64,000 nt of DNA from CAVTPD01 sp963736575 (GCA_963736575.1 CAVTPD010000003.1:992001-1056000); one strand, 5' to 3'. Shown: positions 17,229 to 26,427, numbered from the stretch's first letter. Notes: generated by a model not told the origin, from the sequence alone. Numbers and translations are program-made.

Positions 17229-19379
17229 TTAAAACTTAATCCCCAGATTGGCATAAAGTTTTATTCCTTGGTCATAGGTTCCGTTGGGCAAGTAATCATA
17301 ATTTACTTCTGTTGGCGCATAGCGTTTTCGGGTATCTAAAATATTATAGGCATGCAGCGCTACAAAAATTCCTTTCGAAAAGAGATTTTCTAAACGAACA
17401 TTCGCTGAAAGATTAAAGTACCCTGGTGTAGTTTCATGAACTCTACCTATTTGTGGTGAATTAGGGTTATTAATATCAGAAGGAGTTTCATCCCAGTAGG
17501 TTTCCATTGATCCTACATAATTGCCAACAATACTTGCTGTTAAATATCTATTAAATTTATAAATAGATTTAATATAGACTAAAGCATTGGGTGAATATGC
17601 CGCAGACTGTTGGTTTTTTTTATCTTCCGTTTTCTGAAAGGTGCAAGAAAGATCAAATAACCATGCATAAGTAGGTTTAAAAATCAATTGTAAATCTGTG
17701 CCAAAGCTGGTATAACTACCGCTATTGTTAAATTCGTTTGTATAAACGCCATTATTAAAACGGGTAGTTCTAACAATTAAATGATTTAAATAGCTATAAT
17801 AAATACTGCTATTAAAGGTGAGATTTTTAGACTTAATATTGTTGTAATTAATTTCGGCAGTGGTAATTCTTTGCGGTACCAAAGTAGGTTGGGGGTTATT
17901 ATTCAAACGAAGATTTTCACTTATTGAAGACCTACTGGTTGCTTGACCAAGCATAGCTTTTAATATGTTTTTTCTATTGACTTTATATATTGTAGCTATA
18001 CGCGGTACAAATATTGGTTTGTCATAAGAATAGGAATAGGGTAAATGTGCATGATTTCCATTTGGGGAATCATATTTGTTAACCATAGAATACGGTGGTT
18101 GATAATCAACTCGCCCCCCGCCAATAATTTCAAGTTTAGAAGACAACGTATAGTTTATTTGCGTAAACACTGAAGTATTTATTACAGAGCCGTTTAAATC
18201 ATTGGTTTGGTTAATAAAAGCCGGTGGAACATCAATGCGTTGATGGGCTTTAGTGGATGAAATTTGAGAACCAATTAAGACTTTTAACGCCTCTGAAATA
18301 TTATAATTAATTCTAGCTTCTCCAATTAAGCGCCTAGCATAAGAATTTAATTGACCGTGTTCAATTTTAGGCGAAATACTGGCTTTTCTATATTCGTGTT
18401 CTACATTAGTAGAATGGTATTGGGTACTTAGATCTAAAAAAAGGTTTTTGTTTATGCTTTTTTTATACCCCAAACTAAACCGAGTTATTTCTGAATTAAC
18501 ACTGTTTTTTTGGTCACTTAGAATTGGAGATATATTATGGATTAAATTCCTTTCAGATAAATCGTAAGAAAAACCAAAATAGAAATTATTGTAAGAGCCT
18601 ACCGCATTAATATATTTAGTACGGTGTTTGAAAAAATTCTTAGTTGTAGCATTTTTATAATAGTTACCAGAATAATCGGGAACGCTATCTAAAATAGGTG
18701 AAAAAGGAACATTTCTCCCTTCAGACTCTGAAAACCCTCCTGAAATAGCTGCCTGAAAATCTTGTTCCTTAAAGCTAGTATGTAAGTTAGTTCTATACGT
18801 ATTGTCTGCTCCATAAGAAGTACTTACTTCACTTTTAGAGGTTTCTTGTTCTGTTAGTTTTGTGATAATGTTAATGGCACCAAAAAAGGCATTGTTACCA
18901 TACATAACAGCCATGGGGCCTTTTATAATTTCTATTTTTTCAATATTTTCTACTTGTAGGGTAGTTAGGTTTGTGGTATTCCATGCCTGAAAAGGAGAGC
19001 TTTGATCAATTCCATTTACCAATAATACAAATGACCGGTTGTAAACATTAGAGAAAAAACCGCGGGTACCAAAACCTACATTCCTATAATCGTCATGTTT
19101 AAAAAAACCGGTAGTACTTTCTAAAATTTCAATTACCGATTGATAACCATAATTCTCTATATCTGCTTTAGTTATAATAATTACACTGGCAGGAACATCT
19201 TCTATTTCTTCGTTTTCTTTACTGGCAGTAACTACTTTTTGTTCCATTAATTCTGCAATACTCATAGAGAAATAATTACTAATACTTACACTAGAATTAC
19301 TGTCTTGTTTTTCCTGAGCAATAACATTGGAACATGCGCACAATAAAAAAAGACAAAAAATAATTTTCAATAAATTCAT
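17229..19379 (-). CDS. TonB-dependent outer-membrane receptor
   Basis: Beta-barrel importer driven by TonB. The 716-residue form starting at 19379 has a signal peptide (MNLLKIIFCLFLLCACS...AQ) and a plug domain with VPASVIIITKADIENYGYQ, VLLVNGIDQSS and ENIEKIEIIKGPMAVMYG. A 22-strand-type barrel follows and ends in LGIKF with the terminal aromatic residue. The N-terminal carboxypeptidase-like domain common in SusC proteins is missing, and no SusD gene is near, so it is more like a siderophore, cobalamin or metal receptor; the ligand is unknown. A longer start at 19457 would include the promoter element. Confidence 0.92.
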   Translation of the reverse strand: MNLLKIIFCLFLLCACSNVIAQEKQDSNSSVSISNYFSMSIAELMEQKVVTASKENEEIEDVPASVIIITKADIENYGYQSVIEILESTTGFFKHDDYRNVGFGTRGFFSNVYNRSFVLLVNGIDQSSPFQAWNTTNLTTLQVENIEKIEIIKGPMAVMYGNNAFFGAINIITKLTEQETSKSEVSTSYGADNTYRTNLHTSFKEQDFQAAISGGFSESEGRNVPFSPILDSVPDYSGNYYKNATTKNFFKHRTKYINAVGSYNNFYFGFSYDLSERNLIHNISPILSDQKNSVNSEITRFSLGYKKSINKNLFLDLSTQYHSTNVEHEYRKASISPKIEHGQLNSYARRLIGEARINYNISEALKVLIGSQISSTKAHQRIDVPPAFINQTNDLNGSVINTSVFTQINYTLSSKLEIIGGGRVDYQPPYSMVNKYDSPNGNHAHLPYSYSYDKPIFVPRIATIYKVNRKNILKAMLGQATSRSSISENLRLNNNPQPTLVPQRITTAEINYNNIKSKNLTFNSSIYYSYLNHLIVRTTRFNNGVYTNEFNNSGSYTSFGTDLQLIFKPTYAWLFDLSCTFQKTEDKKNQQSAAYSPNALVYIKSIYKFNRYLTASIVGNYVGSMETYWDETPSDINNPNSPQIGRVHETTPGYFNLSANVRLENLFSKGIFVALHAYNILDTRKRYAPTEVNYDYLPNGTYDQGIKLYANLGIKF

Positions 19380-19401
19380 ATTTCCCCAATAAAAATTAAA
19401 G

Positions 19402-19409
19402 CAAAAGTA
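19402..19409 (-). promoter_or_regulatory. -7 promoter element of the TonB receptor gene
   Basis: TACTTTTG on the minus strand is an exact TANNTTTG match 22 bases before the ATG at 19379, and it supports that start over the upstream ATG. Confidence 0.5.
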
Positions 19410-19543
19410 ATTACCCATATAACAATACTTAAAGAAAGGTAATTTAAGTCCCTGCAAAAATTAGGCTAAAAATCTAACCCCCTCACTTTTCATATAAGGG
19501 ACAAACATAATAAAAGTTTCCTCATTTTTTCTTATTGAATTAA

Positions 19544-19565
19544 AAGCGGCCTAGAACGGCCGCTT
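19544..19565. promoter_or_regulatory. GC-rich hairpin in the divergent spacer
   Basis: AAGCGGCC and GGCCGCTT form a perfect 8-bp stem around a 6-base loop in otherwise AT-rich DNA. Neither side has a good T run. It lies upstream of both the TonB receptor and the permease, so it is not in the place expected for a terminator of a known gene. It may belong to an untranslated leader or an unseen small RNA. Confidence 0.4.
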
Positions 19566-19657
19566 AAGATTCAGTGTTTGCTGCTACACAAAAAAAATAC
19601 CGAATCACTCACTATCGTACATTAAAAACTGAGTGTGTTTTTAATGGTTAATTTTTT

Positions 19658-19684
19658 AGTTTACTGTAAACTCTATGTATAGAG
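19658..19684. promoter_or_regulatory. Two overlapping operator-like palindromes
   Basis: AGTTTACTGTAAACT (7-base arms, one centre base) overlaps CTCTATGTATAGAG (6-base arms, two centre bases) by two bases. Both are perfect. They lie in the 534-base spacer between the divergent TonB receptor and permease genes. Binding by a dimeric repressor is an inference; no adjacent regulator gene is present. Confidence 0.35.
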
Positions 19685-19913
19685 ATAACAGCTAACTCCT
19701 TTTAGTAACGAAATTCATTCTTTTATTTTTCCAGTTATTTCCTCTTATTCTATTAAACAATTACAGATCTTTATAACTATTTGAATGTTAACCTATTCTT
19801 TTAGGAAAAGAATTCGGTTAAATTATAATATCTGTTAATAAACAACTATTTGGCCTATACAGAAGTAGGTTTTAGATTCATAAAAAAACCAATTTTAGAA
19901 ACTAAATTTAAGC

Positions 19914-21197
19914 GTGAAAAAAGAAAAAGTAAGTTTAAGAGAAGCCATTTCTATTGGCATAGGCGGCATGGTTGGTGGAGGAATTTTTGCAGTTCTTGGC
20001 TTGGCCGTTTCACTGGCTAAAGGAGGAACTCCGGTAGCCTTTTTATTCGCCGGAATCTTGGCTTTGCTTACCTCTTACAGTTATGTGAAACTTTCCGTTG
20101 CTTTCCCCGACAGAGGAGGTACGGTAAAATTTGTGAACGAAGGTTTTGGTAAAAATATCTTTAGCGGTGGTATAAACAACCTACTATGGATCAGTTATAT
20201 TATTATGCTTTCTTTGTATGCTTCTGCTTTTGGTTCTTACGCACCTAATCTATTTCAGATAGTAAACAAAACCTATGATTTCCATATTTATACTAGCGCC
20301 ATTATCATTCTGGCTACTGCCATTAATTACTATAGCATAGAGGTAGTAGGAAAAATTGAATCCTATGCTGTTATTATTAAATTAATAATCTTACTGACTT
20401 TTGTTGTAATTGGACTTTATGGATTAATTGGGAATACTAATATAGAGCAGTTAGGCATTACTAATTGGGAAACCCCAGTACAATTGCTAACTGGTGGTTT
20501 GGTAATATTTGTGGCGTACGAAGGTTTTGAACTTATAGCCAACGCTGCTCCCGATATTGAAAATCCTGCTAAAAATATCCCCAAAGCATATTATTACTCG
20601 GTTATTTTTGTAATTCTTCTGTATGTAATTATTGCAATAGTTACGGTAGGTTCGCTCCCATTTTCAGAAATTGCAGACGCGCAAGATTATGTTTTAGCGG
20701 AAGCTGCTAAACCCATGTTGGGCCAAATTGGCTTTACCATTATTACTATTGCAGCGCTTATTTCTACCTTTTCGGCCATTAATGCGTCTTTGTATGGGGG
20801 TTCTAGAGTAAGTTATGAAATTGCCGAAGACGATGAATTACCACACCAGTTAACAGGGCAATTTTGGAATCAGCCCATAGGTTTATTGATTACGGCTGTT
20901 GCTACCTTACTATCGGCAAATTTATTAGAACTAGAAAGCATTTCTACCGCAGGCAGTGTTGGCTTTATCTTAATTTTTGCGGTAGTAAATTATACGGGGT
21001 TTAGATTGGCTTCTAAAATAAATGGTAAAAAGACCATCCCTTTAATTGGATTTATATTATGCGTAATTGCTTTGTTTACCCTAATAGAACAACAATATTT
21101 TTCTAACCGAACAGGGATTATTGTATCTCTATCCATCATTGTAGGGTGTTTTTTAATGGAATGGATTTATAAGAAGACGGAAACTCATAACTCATAA
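19914..21197 (+). CDS. APC-family amino acid permease
   Basis: The 427-residue inner-membrane protein has about twelve membrane segments and the APC opening SIGIGGMVGGGIFAVLGLAVSLAKGGTP divided by the unwound GxGIF-type helix break (shown here as GGGIFAVLG). Later motifs include AYEGFELIANAAPDIENPAKNIPKA, typical of this superfamily. The substrate cannot be read from sequence. The start is a GTG at 19914. The last codons and stop lie inside an AACTCAT repeat. It precedes the polyketide cluster but has a separate promoter region from it. Confidence 0.88.
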   Translation: MKKEKVSLREAISIGIGGMVGGGIFAVLGLAVSLAKGGTPVAFLFAGILALLTSYSYVKLSVAFPDRGGTVKFVNEGFGKNIFSGGINNLLWISYIIMLSLYASAFGSYAPNLFQIVNKTYDFHIYTSAIIILATAINYYSIEVVGKIESYAVIIKLIILLTFVVIGLYGLIGNTNIEQLGITNWETPVQLLTGGLVIFVAYEGFELIANAAPDIENPAKNIPKAYYYSVIFVILLYVIIAIVTVGSLPFSEIADAQDYVLAEAAKPMLGQIGFTIITIAALISTFSAINASLYGGSRVSYEIAEDDELPHQLTGQFWNQPIGLLITAVATLLSANLLELESISTAGSVGFILIFAVVNYTGFRLASKINGKKTIPLIGFILCVIALFTLIEQQYFSNRTGIIVSLSIIVGCFLMEWIYKKTETHNS

Positions 21198-21220
21198 CTC
21201 ATAACTCATAACTCATAACT
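21182..21220 (+). repeat. Tandem AACTCAT repeat, five copies
   Basis: Five perfect copies of the heptamer AACTCAT plus a partial AACT. The first two copies encode the last permease codons and its stop; the rest reach to 13 bases before the -7 element of the prenyltransferase operon. All three frames meet TAA within the repeat, so copy-number change would barely alter the permease but would alter promoter-proximal spacing. Confidence 0.95.
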
Positions 21221-21233
21221 ATATATTAAATCC

Positions 21234-21241
21234 TACTTTTG
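21234..21241 (+). promoter_or_regulatory. -7 promoter element of the UbiA/type III PKS operon
   Basis: TACTTTTG is an exact TANNTTTG match, 42 bases before the prenyltransferase ATG and just downstream of the heptamer repeat. Confidence 0.5.
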
Positions 21242-21283
21242 GAACATAAGCTTTCATGAAGATGTTTATTTTTGGACAAGGCA

Positions 21284-22168
21284 ATGAAAGCTGAAAACAT
21301 TATAAATACCGTCCGTTTATTGCGCATACCGTTTTCGGTGTATTTGCTGCCTGTATTTCTGTTTGCTTTAAGCCAAGTTCCTCACCTAAATGTAGAACAA
21401 GCATTAATTGCCGGTTTGGTATTGCATTTTTTAGTGTATCCGGCCAGCAACGGGTACAACAGTTACATGGACCAAGACACAGAAAGTATTGGCGGTATTG
21501 AAAAACCACCAATACCACCCAAAGCTCTATTTAGCGTTACCTTATTAATGGATGCCCTTGCCTTAAGCATTTCGGTATTTTATATAAACTTGTTGTTTAC
21601 CTTTAGTTTATTAACCTACATTATAGCTTCCCGTTTATACAGTTACCGCGGCGTTCGTCTTAAAAAATACCCTATCTCTGGATTTCTTACCGTTTTTATC
21701 TTTCAGGGTGGTTTTACCTTCTTTATGGTCTTAACTGCGGCATCTAATTTATCGGCCTACCAAATATTACAATCGCCTTTAGTGCTTGCTGCCTTGGCAG
21801 CGTCTTTTATGATTGGCGGTGGTTATCCCTTAACTCAAATTTTTCAGCACGAATCCGACAAAGCAGATAACGTTACCACGCTAAGCATGAAGTTAGGTTA
21901 CCGAGGGACTTTCGTCTTCAGTATTATTATGTTTGCTGTAGTGGGTTTATTGTTTTTCTTTTATTTCTCCGGAAAACATCAAAACGTATTTATCTTATTT
22001 CAGGCCTTTTTATTGCCTGTAATTTTGTGGTTTTTATTCTGGATGCGCAAAGTTTGGAACAACACTTCAGAAGCCAATTTCAAAAATGCAATGCGTATGA
22101 ATAATATTTCTGCCCTGTGCATGAACGCTTTTTTCCTCACCTTGCTTATAATAAATAATACTCCCTAA
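21284..22168 (+). CDS. UbiA-family prenyltransferase
   Basis: Integral-membrane transferase of isoprenyl groups to aromatic or quinone-like acceptors. The product of 294 residues (ATG at 21284; a TTG at 21272 is possible) has about eight membrane segments. The two Asp-rich Mg2+-diphosphate motifs are NSYMDQDTES in the first half and HESDKADN in the second. It does not look like the usual MenA or UbiA of respiratory quinone synthesis, and it opens an operon with a type III PKS. The acceptor is therefore likely the polyketide, but this is inference. Confidence 0.85.
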   Translation: MKAENIINTVRLLRIPFSVYLLPVFLFALSQVPHLNVEQALIAGLVLHFLVYPASNGYNSYMDQDTESIGGIEKPPIPPKALFSVTLLMDALALSISVFYINLLFTFSLLTYIIASRLYSYRGVRLKKYPISGFLTVFIFQGGFTFFMVLTAASNLSAYQILQSPLVLAALAASFMIGGGYPLTQIFQHESDKADNVTTLSMKLGYRGTFVFSIIMFAVVGLLFFFYFSGKHQNVFILFQAFLLPVILWFLFWMRKVWNNTSEANFKNAMRMNNISALCMNAFFLTLLIINNTP

Positions 22169-22172
22169 AATT

Positions 22173-23246
22173 TTGACTTACATTACTTCCATAGGATTAG
22201 CCGTTCCCTCATTTCGTTACCACCAAAACGAACTGATTAGCTATATGCAAGAGCAAACTCACGACCCTGCTCAAAAGAAAAAAACGTCTATTCTATTTAC
22301 AAAAAGCAAAATACAGTACCGGCATTCTGTTTTACCAGATTTTGGACTTCAGCCTAAAAGCACCTTGCTTTTTAATGTAGAAGAACCCTACGAACCGCTG
22401 GTAGAAAAACGCATGCAGGTTTTTAAAAACACGGCTGTTGATTTAGTAACAGAGGCCATACAAAATTGTATTTCTGAAGAAGAAGAAAATTCTATCACCG
22501 ATTTAATAACCGTGACGTGCACAGGAATGATGGCGCCAGGTATTGATATTAAATTAATTGAAAAGCTGAATTTAAACCCTTCACTAAATCGTTATTCAGT
22601 AAACTTTATGGGTTGTCATGCCGGTTTTCAGGCCTTGCGTATGGCCGAAAACATTTGCAAAGGAAATCCAAATGCCAAGGTTTTAATAGCCGATGTAGAA
22701 CTTTGCACCCTGCATTTTAGAAAACCTAAAACCGACGACCAGATTGTATCTAATTCACTATTTGCAGATGGTGCAGCGGCAGTTTTAGTTTCGGGTAAAC
22801 CAAGTGAAAAACCTTGTTTACAACTGAAAGAAACCGCTAACAAAGTAATATTAAAAGGCAAACAAGATATGTCTTGGGATATTTGTTCAGACGGATTTTT
22901 AATGTCGTTAAGCAGCTATGTGCCCGATTTATTAGGCGCAGATCTTAAAGAGAGTTTTAACGGTTTGTTCAACGCTACATTCGAAAAAGAAAACCTAAAC
23001 TGGGCTATTCACCCAGGCGGACCAAAAATTTTAGAAAAGTTTGCAGAAAGCGTAGGTATTGCTTCAGAAAAACTGAACAGTTCTCTAGAAATTTTGCAGA
23101 ACTACGGTAACATGTCTTCTTGTACCATTTTTTTTATTCTGAAAAAGAATTGGGAAACCTTACTAACAGACAGAAAGCCCATTTTAGCCGCTGGATTTGG
23201 GCCAGGACTCACCATGGAAGCCGCATTATTAGACGTTTATGAATAA
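22173..23246 (+). CDS. Type III polyketide synthase (chalcone/stilbene synthase family)
   Basis: Homodimeric ketosynthase that extends a CoA starter with malonyl-CoA and cyclises it to resorcinol, phloroglucinol or pyrone. The 357-residue product has the full Cys-His-Asn triad: C148 in FMGCHAG, H280 in WAIHPGG and N313 in NYGNMSS. The GFGPGL loop at 341-346 is also present. It starts with TTG at 22173, 4 bases after the prenyltransferase stop, and its end overlaps the methyltransferase gene by 8 bases. No acyl-CoA ligase or dedicated fatty-acid starter gene is beside it. Confidence 0.93.
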   Translation: MTYITSIGLAVPSFRYHQNELISYMQEQTHDPAQKKKTSILFTKSKIQYRHSVLPDFGLQPKSTLLFNVEEPYEPLVEKRMQVFKNTAVDLVTEAIQNCISEEEENSITDLITVTCTGMMAPGIDIKLIEKLNLNPSLNRYSVNFMGCHAGFQALRMAENICKGNPNAKVLIADVELCTLHFRKPKTDDQIVSNSLFADGAAAVLVSGKPSEKPCLQLKETANKVILKGKQDMSWDICSDGFLMSLSSYVPDLLGADLKESFNGLFNATFEKENLNWAIHPGGPKILEKFAESVGIASEKLNSSLEILQNYGNMSSCTIFFILKKNWETLLTDRKPILAAGFGPGLTMEAALLDVYE

Positions 23247-23958
23247 GCTATTTCTCAACAGATCATCGGAAAAAGAATTATTAGATCAAGATAATATTCC
23301 GCAAAAAGACCTTTTCCGAAATCTAAAAGAGTTAGACACCATTAACCAATTGTTAGGTGGTTATCAGGTGATTTTTAGAGGCATTAATAAATTAATACCT
23401 AAACCAAGAAAGCAAGCCATTCATCTTTTAGATATTGGTAGTGGTGGCGGTGATACACTTAGGCAGATTTACAGAAAGTACAACGGTAAATTAGAACTGT
23501 CTTTAACGGGCGTAGATCTAAAGCCAGATTGTATTCTTTATGCTGAAAAACGAAACAAAAATTTACCGCTAAATTTTATAGAATCGGATTATAAAGACAT
23601 TTTTAGGATTGACGAAAATACCCAATACGATATTATTACAGCTTCTTTATTTTGCCACCATTTAAGTAATGAAGAATTAGTAAAGCTTTTTAGCTGGATG
23701 AATCAAAATGCAAAAACCGGATTTATTATAAACGACATTCACCGAAATCCATGGGCGTATTATTCTATAAAAGGGATTACAAAACTATTCTCTAAATCTT
23801 ATTTAGTTAAAAATGATGCCGCTTTATCAGTTTTAAGAGCCTTTAAAAAAGCCGAATTAGAAGCCCTTTTACAACAAGCGGGTATTGAAAACTACCGAAT
23901 AGAATGGATTTGGGCTTTCCGTTGGTTAGTTACCGTAAAAACAGCCGAAAATGTATGA
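23239..23958 (+). CDS. SAM-dependent class I methyltransferase
   Basis: The 239-residue protein has motif I as LLDIGSGGGD followed by TGVDLKPDC (motif II acid) and YDIITASLFCHHL (motif IV region). It is a Methyltransf_11/25-like small-molecule enzyme. It overlaps the PKS gene before it and the oxidoreductase after it by 8 bases each, so a role in methylating the polyketide is the simplest reading. O- versus C-methylation cannot be decided. Confidence 0.88.
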   Translation: MNKLFLNRSSEKELLDQDNIPQKDLFRNLKELDTINQLLGGYQVIFRGINKLIPKPRKQAIHLLDIGSGGGDTLRQIYRKYNGKLELSLTGVDLKPDCILYAEKRNKNLPLNFIESDYKDIFRIDENTQYDIITASLFCHHLSNEELVKLFSWMNQNAKTGFIINDIHRNPWAYYSIKGITKLFSKSYLVKNDAALSVLRAFKKAELEALLQQAGIENYRIEWIWAFRWLVTVKTAENV

Positions 23959-25096
23959 TTGTTGCATCATCGGCGGGGGTTTGGCCGGGCTTTCTTCTGC
24001 TATTCTTCTAGCGGAAAAAGGATTTTCAGTGGCCTTGGTAGAAAAGAAAAGCTATCCTTTCCATAAAGTTTGTGGTGAATATATTTCTATGGAAGCGTAT
24101 CCGTTTTTAAAAGAGTTAGGAATTCCGCTAGATGAGCTGAATTTACCCAAAATCAATCAGTTAAAAATATCTTCCCCTAAAGGTTATTTTTTAGAGCAAG
24201 ATATTTATCCCGGTGGTTTCGGAATAAGCAGGTTTACTTTAGATAATTTGCTTTACCAAAGAGCTAAAAGTTTGGGGGCTCATATTTTTGAAGGCGAAAA
24301 CGTTCAGGATATTACAAAAGAAGGCATAAGCTATACCATTACTACTTCAGCCAAAAAAATAGAAGCGAAAAGCTGCATTGGCAGTTTTGGTAAACGATCT
24401 AACTTAGATACACAACTACAACGTTTTCATAAAGAAGAGGAAAAGAAAACAGCTAAAAATTACATAGCCGTTAAATACCATGTAAAAAGCAATTTACCCG
24501 AAAATAGAATTGAGTTACATAATTTTAAAGACGGGTATTGTGGTATTTCTAGGGTAGAGGAAGGAACGACTTGTTTGTGTTATTTAACAACTGCCCAAAA
24601 CCTAAAAGATTGTGGCGGTAGTATTGAACGTCTAGAAGCTGAAATTCTTTCTAAAAACCCTTTTCTGAAACATTATTTAGAGGATTTCTCTAAACTGTAT
24701 GAAGCACCTTTAAGTATTTCAAACATCTATTTCAAAAACAAAAAATTGATTGAGAATGGTGTATTTATGACGGGTGATGCGGCCGGATTAATTACACCTT
24801 TATGCGGAAACGGAATGAGCATGGCTTTGCATGCATCTGCAATGCTTAGTGGTGATCTTATAGATTTCTTAAATGGAAAAAAATCTTTTGAGGAAATGGA
24901 ACAGAATTATACCACCAGCTGGAAAAAGGAATTTAATACTCGGTTAAAAGCTGGTAGAACTTTTCAGGGTTTGTTTGGAAACACACTTACTACAGATGTA
25001 GTGATCTGTGGATTATCGTTTTCTAAAACGTTAACTCAAACTTTAGTAAATCTCACAAACGGTAGAACATTTTCTAAAAATGAATATCAATCTTAA
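23951..25096 (+). CDS. FAD-dependent oxidoreductase (geranylgeranyl reductase-like)
   Basis: The 381-residue flavoprotein starts with the Rossmann motif CCIIGGGLAGLSSAILLAEK (G8-G9-G10, G13). It has HKVCGEYIS, a signature of the GGR/FixC-like group, and the second FAD motif GDAAGLITPLCGNGMSMAL. This group includes aromatic hydroxylases and double-bond reductases. In the operon it may oxidise the resorcinol ring to a quinone, as SrsC does in the Streptomyces srsABC cluster, or reduce the prenyl chain. Its end overlaps the convergent DUF502 gene by 4 bases. Confidence 0.88.
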   Translation: MYDCCIIGGGLAGLSSAILLAEKGFSVALVEKKSYPFHKVCGEYISMEAYPFLKELGIPLDELNLPKINQLKISSPKGYFLEQDIYPGGFGISRFTLDNLLYQRAKSLGAHIFEGENVQDITKEGISYTITTSAKKIEAKSCIGSFGKRSNLDTQLQRFHKEEEKKTAKNYIAVKYHVKSNLPENRIELHNFKDGYCGISRVEEGTTCLCYLTTAQNLKDCGGSIERLEAEILSKNPFLKHYLEDFSKLYEAPLSISNIYFKNKKLIENGVFMTGDAAGLITPLCGNGMSMALHASAMLSGDLIDFLNGKKSFEEMEQNYTTSWKKEFNTRLKAGRTFQGLFGNTLTTDVVICGLSFSKTLTQTLVNLTNGRTFSKNEYQS

Positions 25097-25755
25097 CTGG
25101 CTTGTTTAATTTCATTTTCTTGTGCTTTAGCTTCGTTTCTTCTTTCAAGTTCTTCAATCTTAACATCGTATTTTACAACATTACAAGAACCTGCACCGCA
25201 ACCTAAAATAGAACGCATAGTATCTTCTACAGTGGCGTTTACTTTTATTAATTGTTCTTCTTGCACATGGTAAATATTACCCGATGTTGGATTGGGACCA
25301 GTAGGCACAAATACAGTAAAACTACCGTCTGGATGTTCGTCGGTTACAAAAGCCGTAACCATGGTAGAATTACTAAAAAGCTTTACCAAAGCCACGGAAG
25401 AAAACGGCGGTTTTTTATCTCCAAAAAACTGCATAATGGTTTCCTTTACAATTTTATAACCGGGTATTCTGGTTAATAATCTAAGTTCTGTTTTTTCATA
25501 TACTTCTTTACCCATTCTGGTTTTAGTATAATAGCCCAATAAAAGGCATATGCTTAAAAAGCCAGAAATCACAAAAACATGAGCCATAAAAACAGAAACT
25601 CCTGTTTGATTAACAAAGGCTACAGTAAAAGGGCTTAAAATTTTTATAATGAATCCAAAAACCCAATTAAAAACAGTAAATAAAATTAATAAGGGTAAGA
25701 TTATAGTGAACCCTGTCAATAGGGTAGATTGTATAAATTTCATGGTGTCTTTCAT
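25093..25755 (-). CDS. DUF502 family membrane protein
   Basis: The 220-residue protein has two membrane segments (about residues 10-35 and 53-73), then GYYTKTRMGKEVYEKTELRLLTRIPGYKIVKETIMQF and FVPTGPNPTSGNIYHV. These are the conserved blocks of DUF502, an integral-membrane family of unknown function. A C-terminal GCGAGSCN segment is followed by a charged tail. The gene is monocistronic and convergent to the polyketide operon. Confidence 0.85.
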   Translation of the reverse strand: MKDTMKFIQSTLLTGFTIILPLLILFTVFNWVFGFIIKILSPFTVAFVNQTGVSVFMAHVFVISGFLSICLLLGYYTKTRMGKEVYEKTELRLLTRIPGYKIVKETIMQFFGDKKPPFSSVALVKLFSNSTMVTAFVTDEHPDGSFTVFVPTGPNPTSGNIYHVQEEQLIKVNATVEDTMRSILGCGAGSCNVVKYDVKIEELERRNEAKAQENEIKQAS

Positions 25756-26013
25756 TTTTTTGGGATTTTCTACTGCTTATAAAAGACAATTTGTAAGCCA
25801 ATTTGCTTAAAAAGGCATTTTAAGATTAAATGGTGTTAAGCATGAATTTAAAGATGGGTTTTATTAAGCCTTCTTTTTTTAATGAAAATCGGGATTGTGT
25901 AATTTTCTCTACAAAAAATCTCAACTATGGGTTAAAAAATACCTAATACTCTATTATTAAGAGAAGAGGGCAAACGAAGTATTTATGTCTCCGTGCCCCC
26001 AAGCTTAATTGCC

Positions 26014-26415
26014 CTATCTCTTTTGTCTTATTTTTATTCGCTTTCTTTTTAGATCTGTCTCAATTCCTTTCGGGATTCTAATCATTACTTCATCTACACC
26101 AATTTCAATAGCTTCAATTAAAGTAGCATCGGCATCTTTCGGGATGGCGTATGCTCTAAAATTAGCAGGAATAGCAATGTATTCTCCTTCAGAATTGCGC
26201 TTTTTACTTAAATTATAGACATTTAGGTTTTTACCAGAAATTTCAATAATTAGTTCGCTAATATTTGCCGAAGGAATTTTTACCTCCAACTCATACACGT
26301 TATCCCGAACATTTAATCGGCTATAAACAGCACTCCTTCCTCCATCTAGTGAGTTTTGAAGATCCCCTATTTGAAGAAGTTCATTCAACAAATCTTTATT
26401 AATAAATTGTCTCAT
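26014..26415 (-). CDS. Hsp20/alpha-crystallin-like protein
   Basis: The 133-residue product from the ATG at 26415 has a beta-sandwich pattern like small heat-shock proteins: YSRLNVRDNVYELEVKIP, then ELIIEISGKNLNVYNL, and a positively charged C-terminal tail. The central FRAYAIPKDAD segment resembles the F-x-R-x-x-x-L-P region. The similarity is of the fold type; no strict family motif is present. The start is set by a strong Shine-Dalgarno; in-frame upstream ATGs at 26502 and 26544 have none. Confidence 0.6.
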   Translation of the reverse strand: MRQFINKDLLNELLQIGDLQNSLDGGRSAVYSRLNVRDNVYELEVKIPSANISELIIEISGKNLNVYNLSKKRNSEGEYIAIPANFRAYAIPKDADATLIEAIEIGVDEVMIRIPKGIETDLKRKRIKIRQKR

Positions 26416-26419
26416 TAAT

Positions 26420-26427
26420 CCCTCCTT
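26420..26427 (-). promoter_or_regulatory. Strong Shine-Dalgarno that fixes the Hsp20-like start
   Basis: On the minus strand AAGGAGGG lies 4 bases before the ATG at 26415. Such a site is rare in this AT-rich window and decides the start. Confidence 0.7.
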
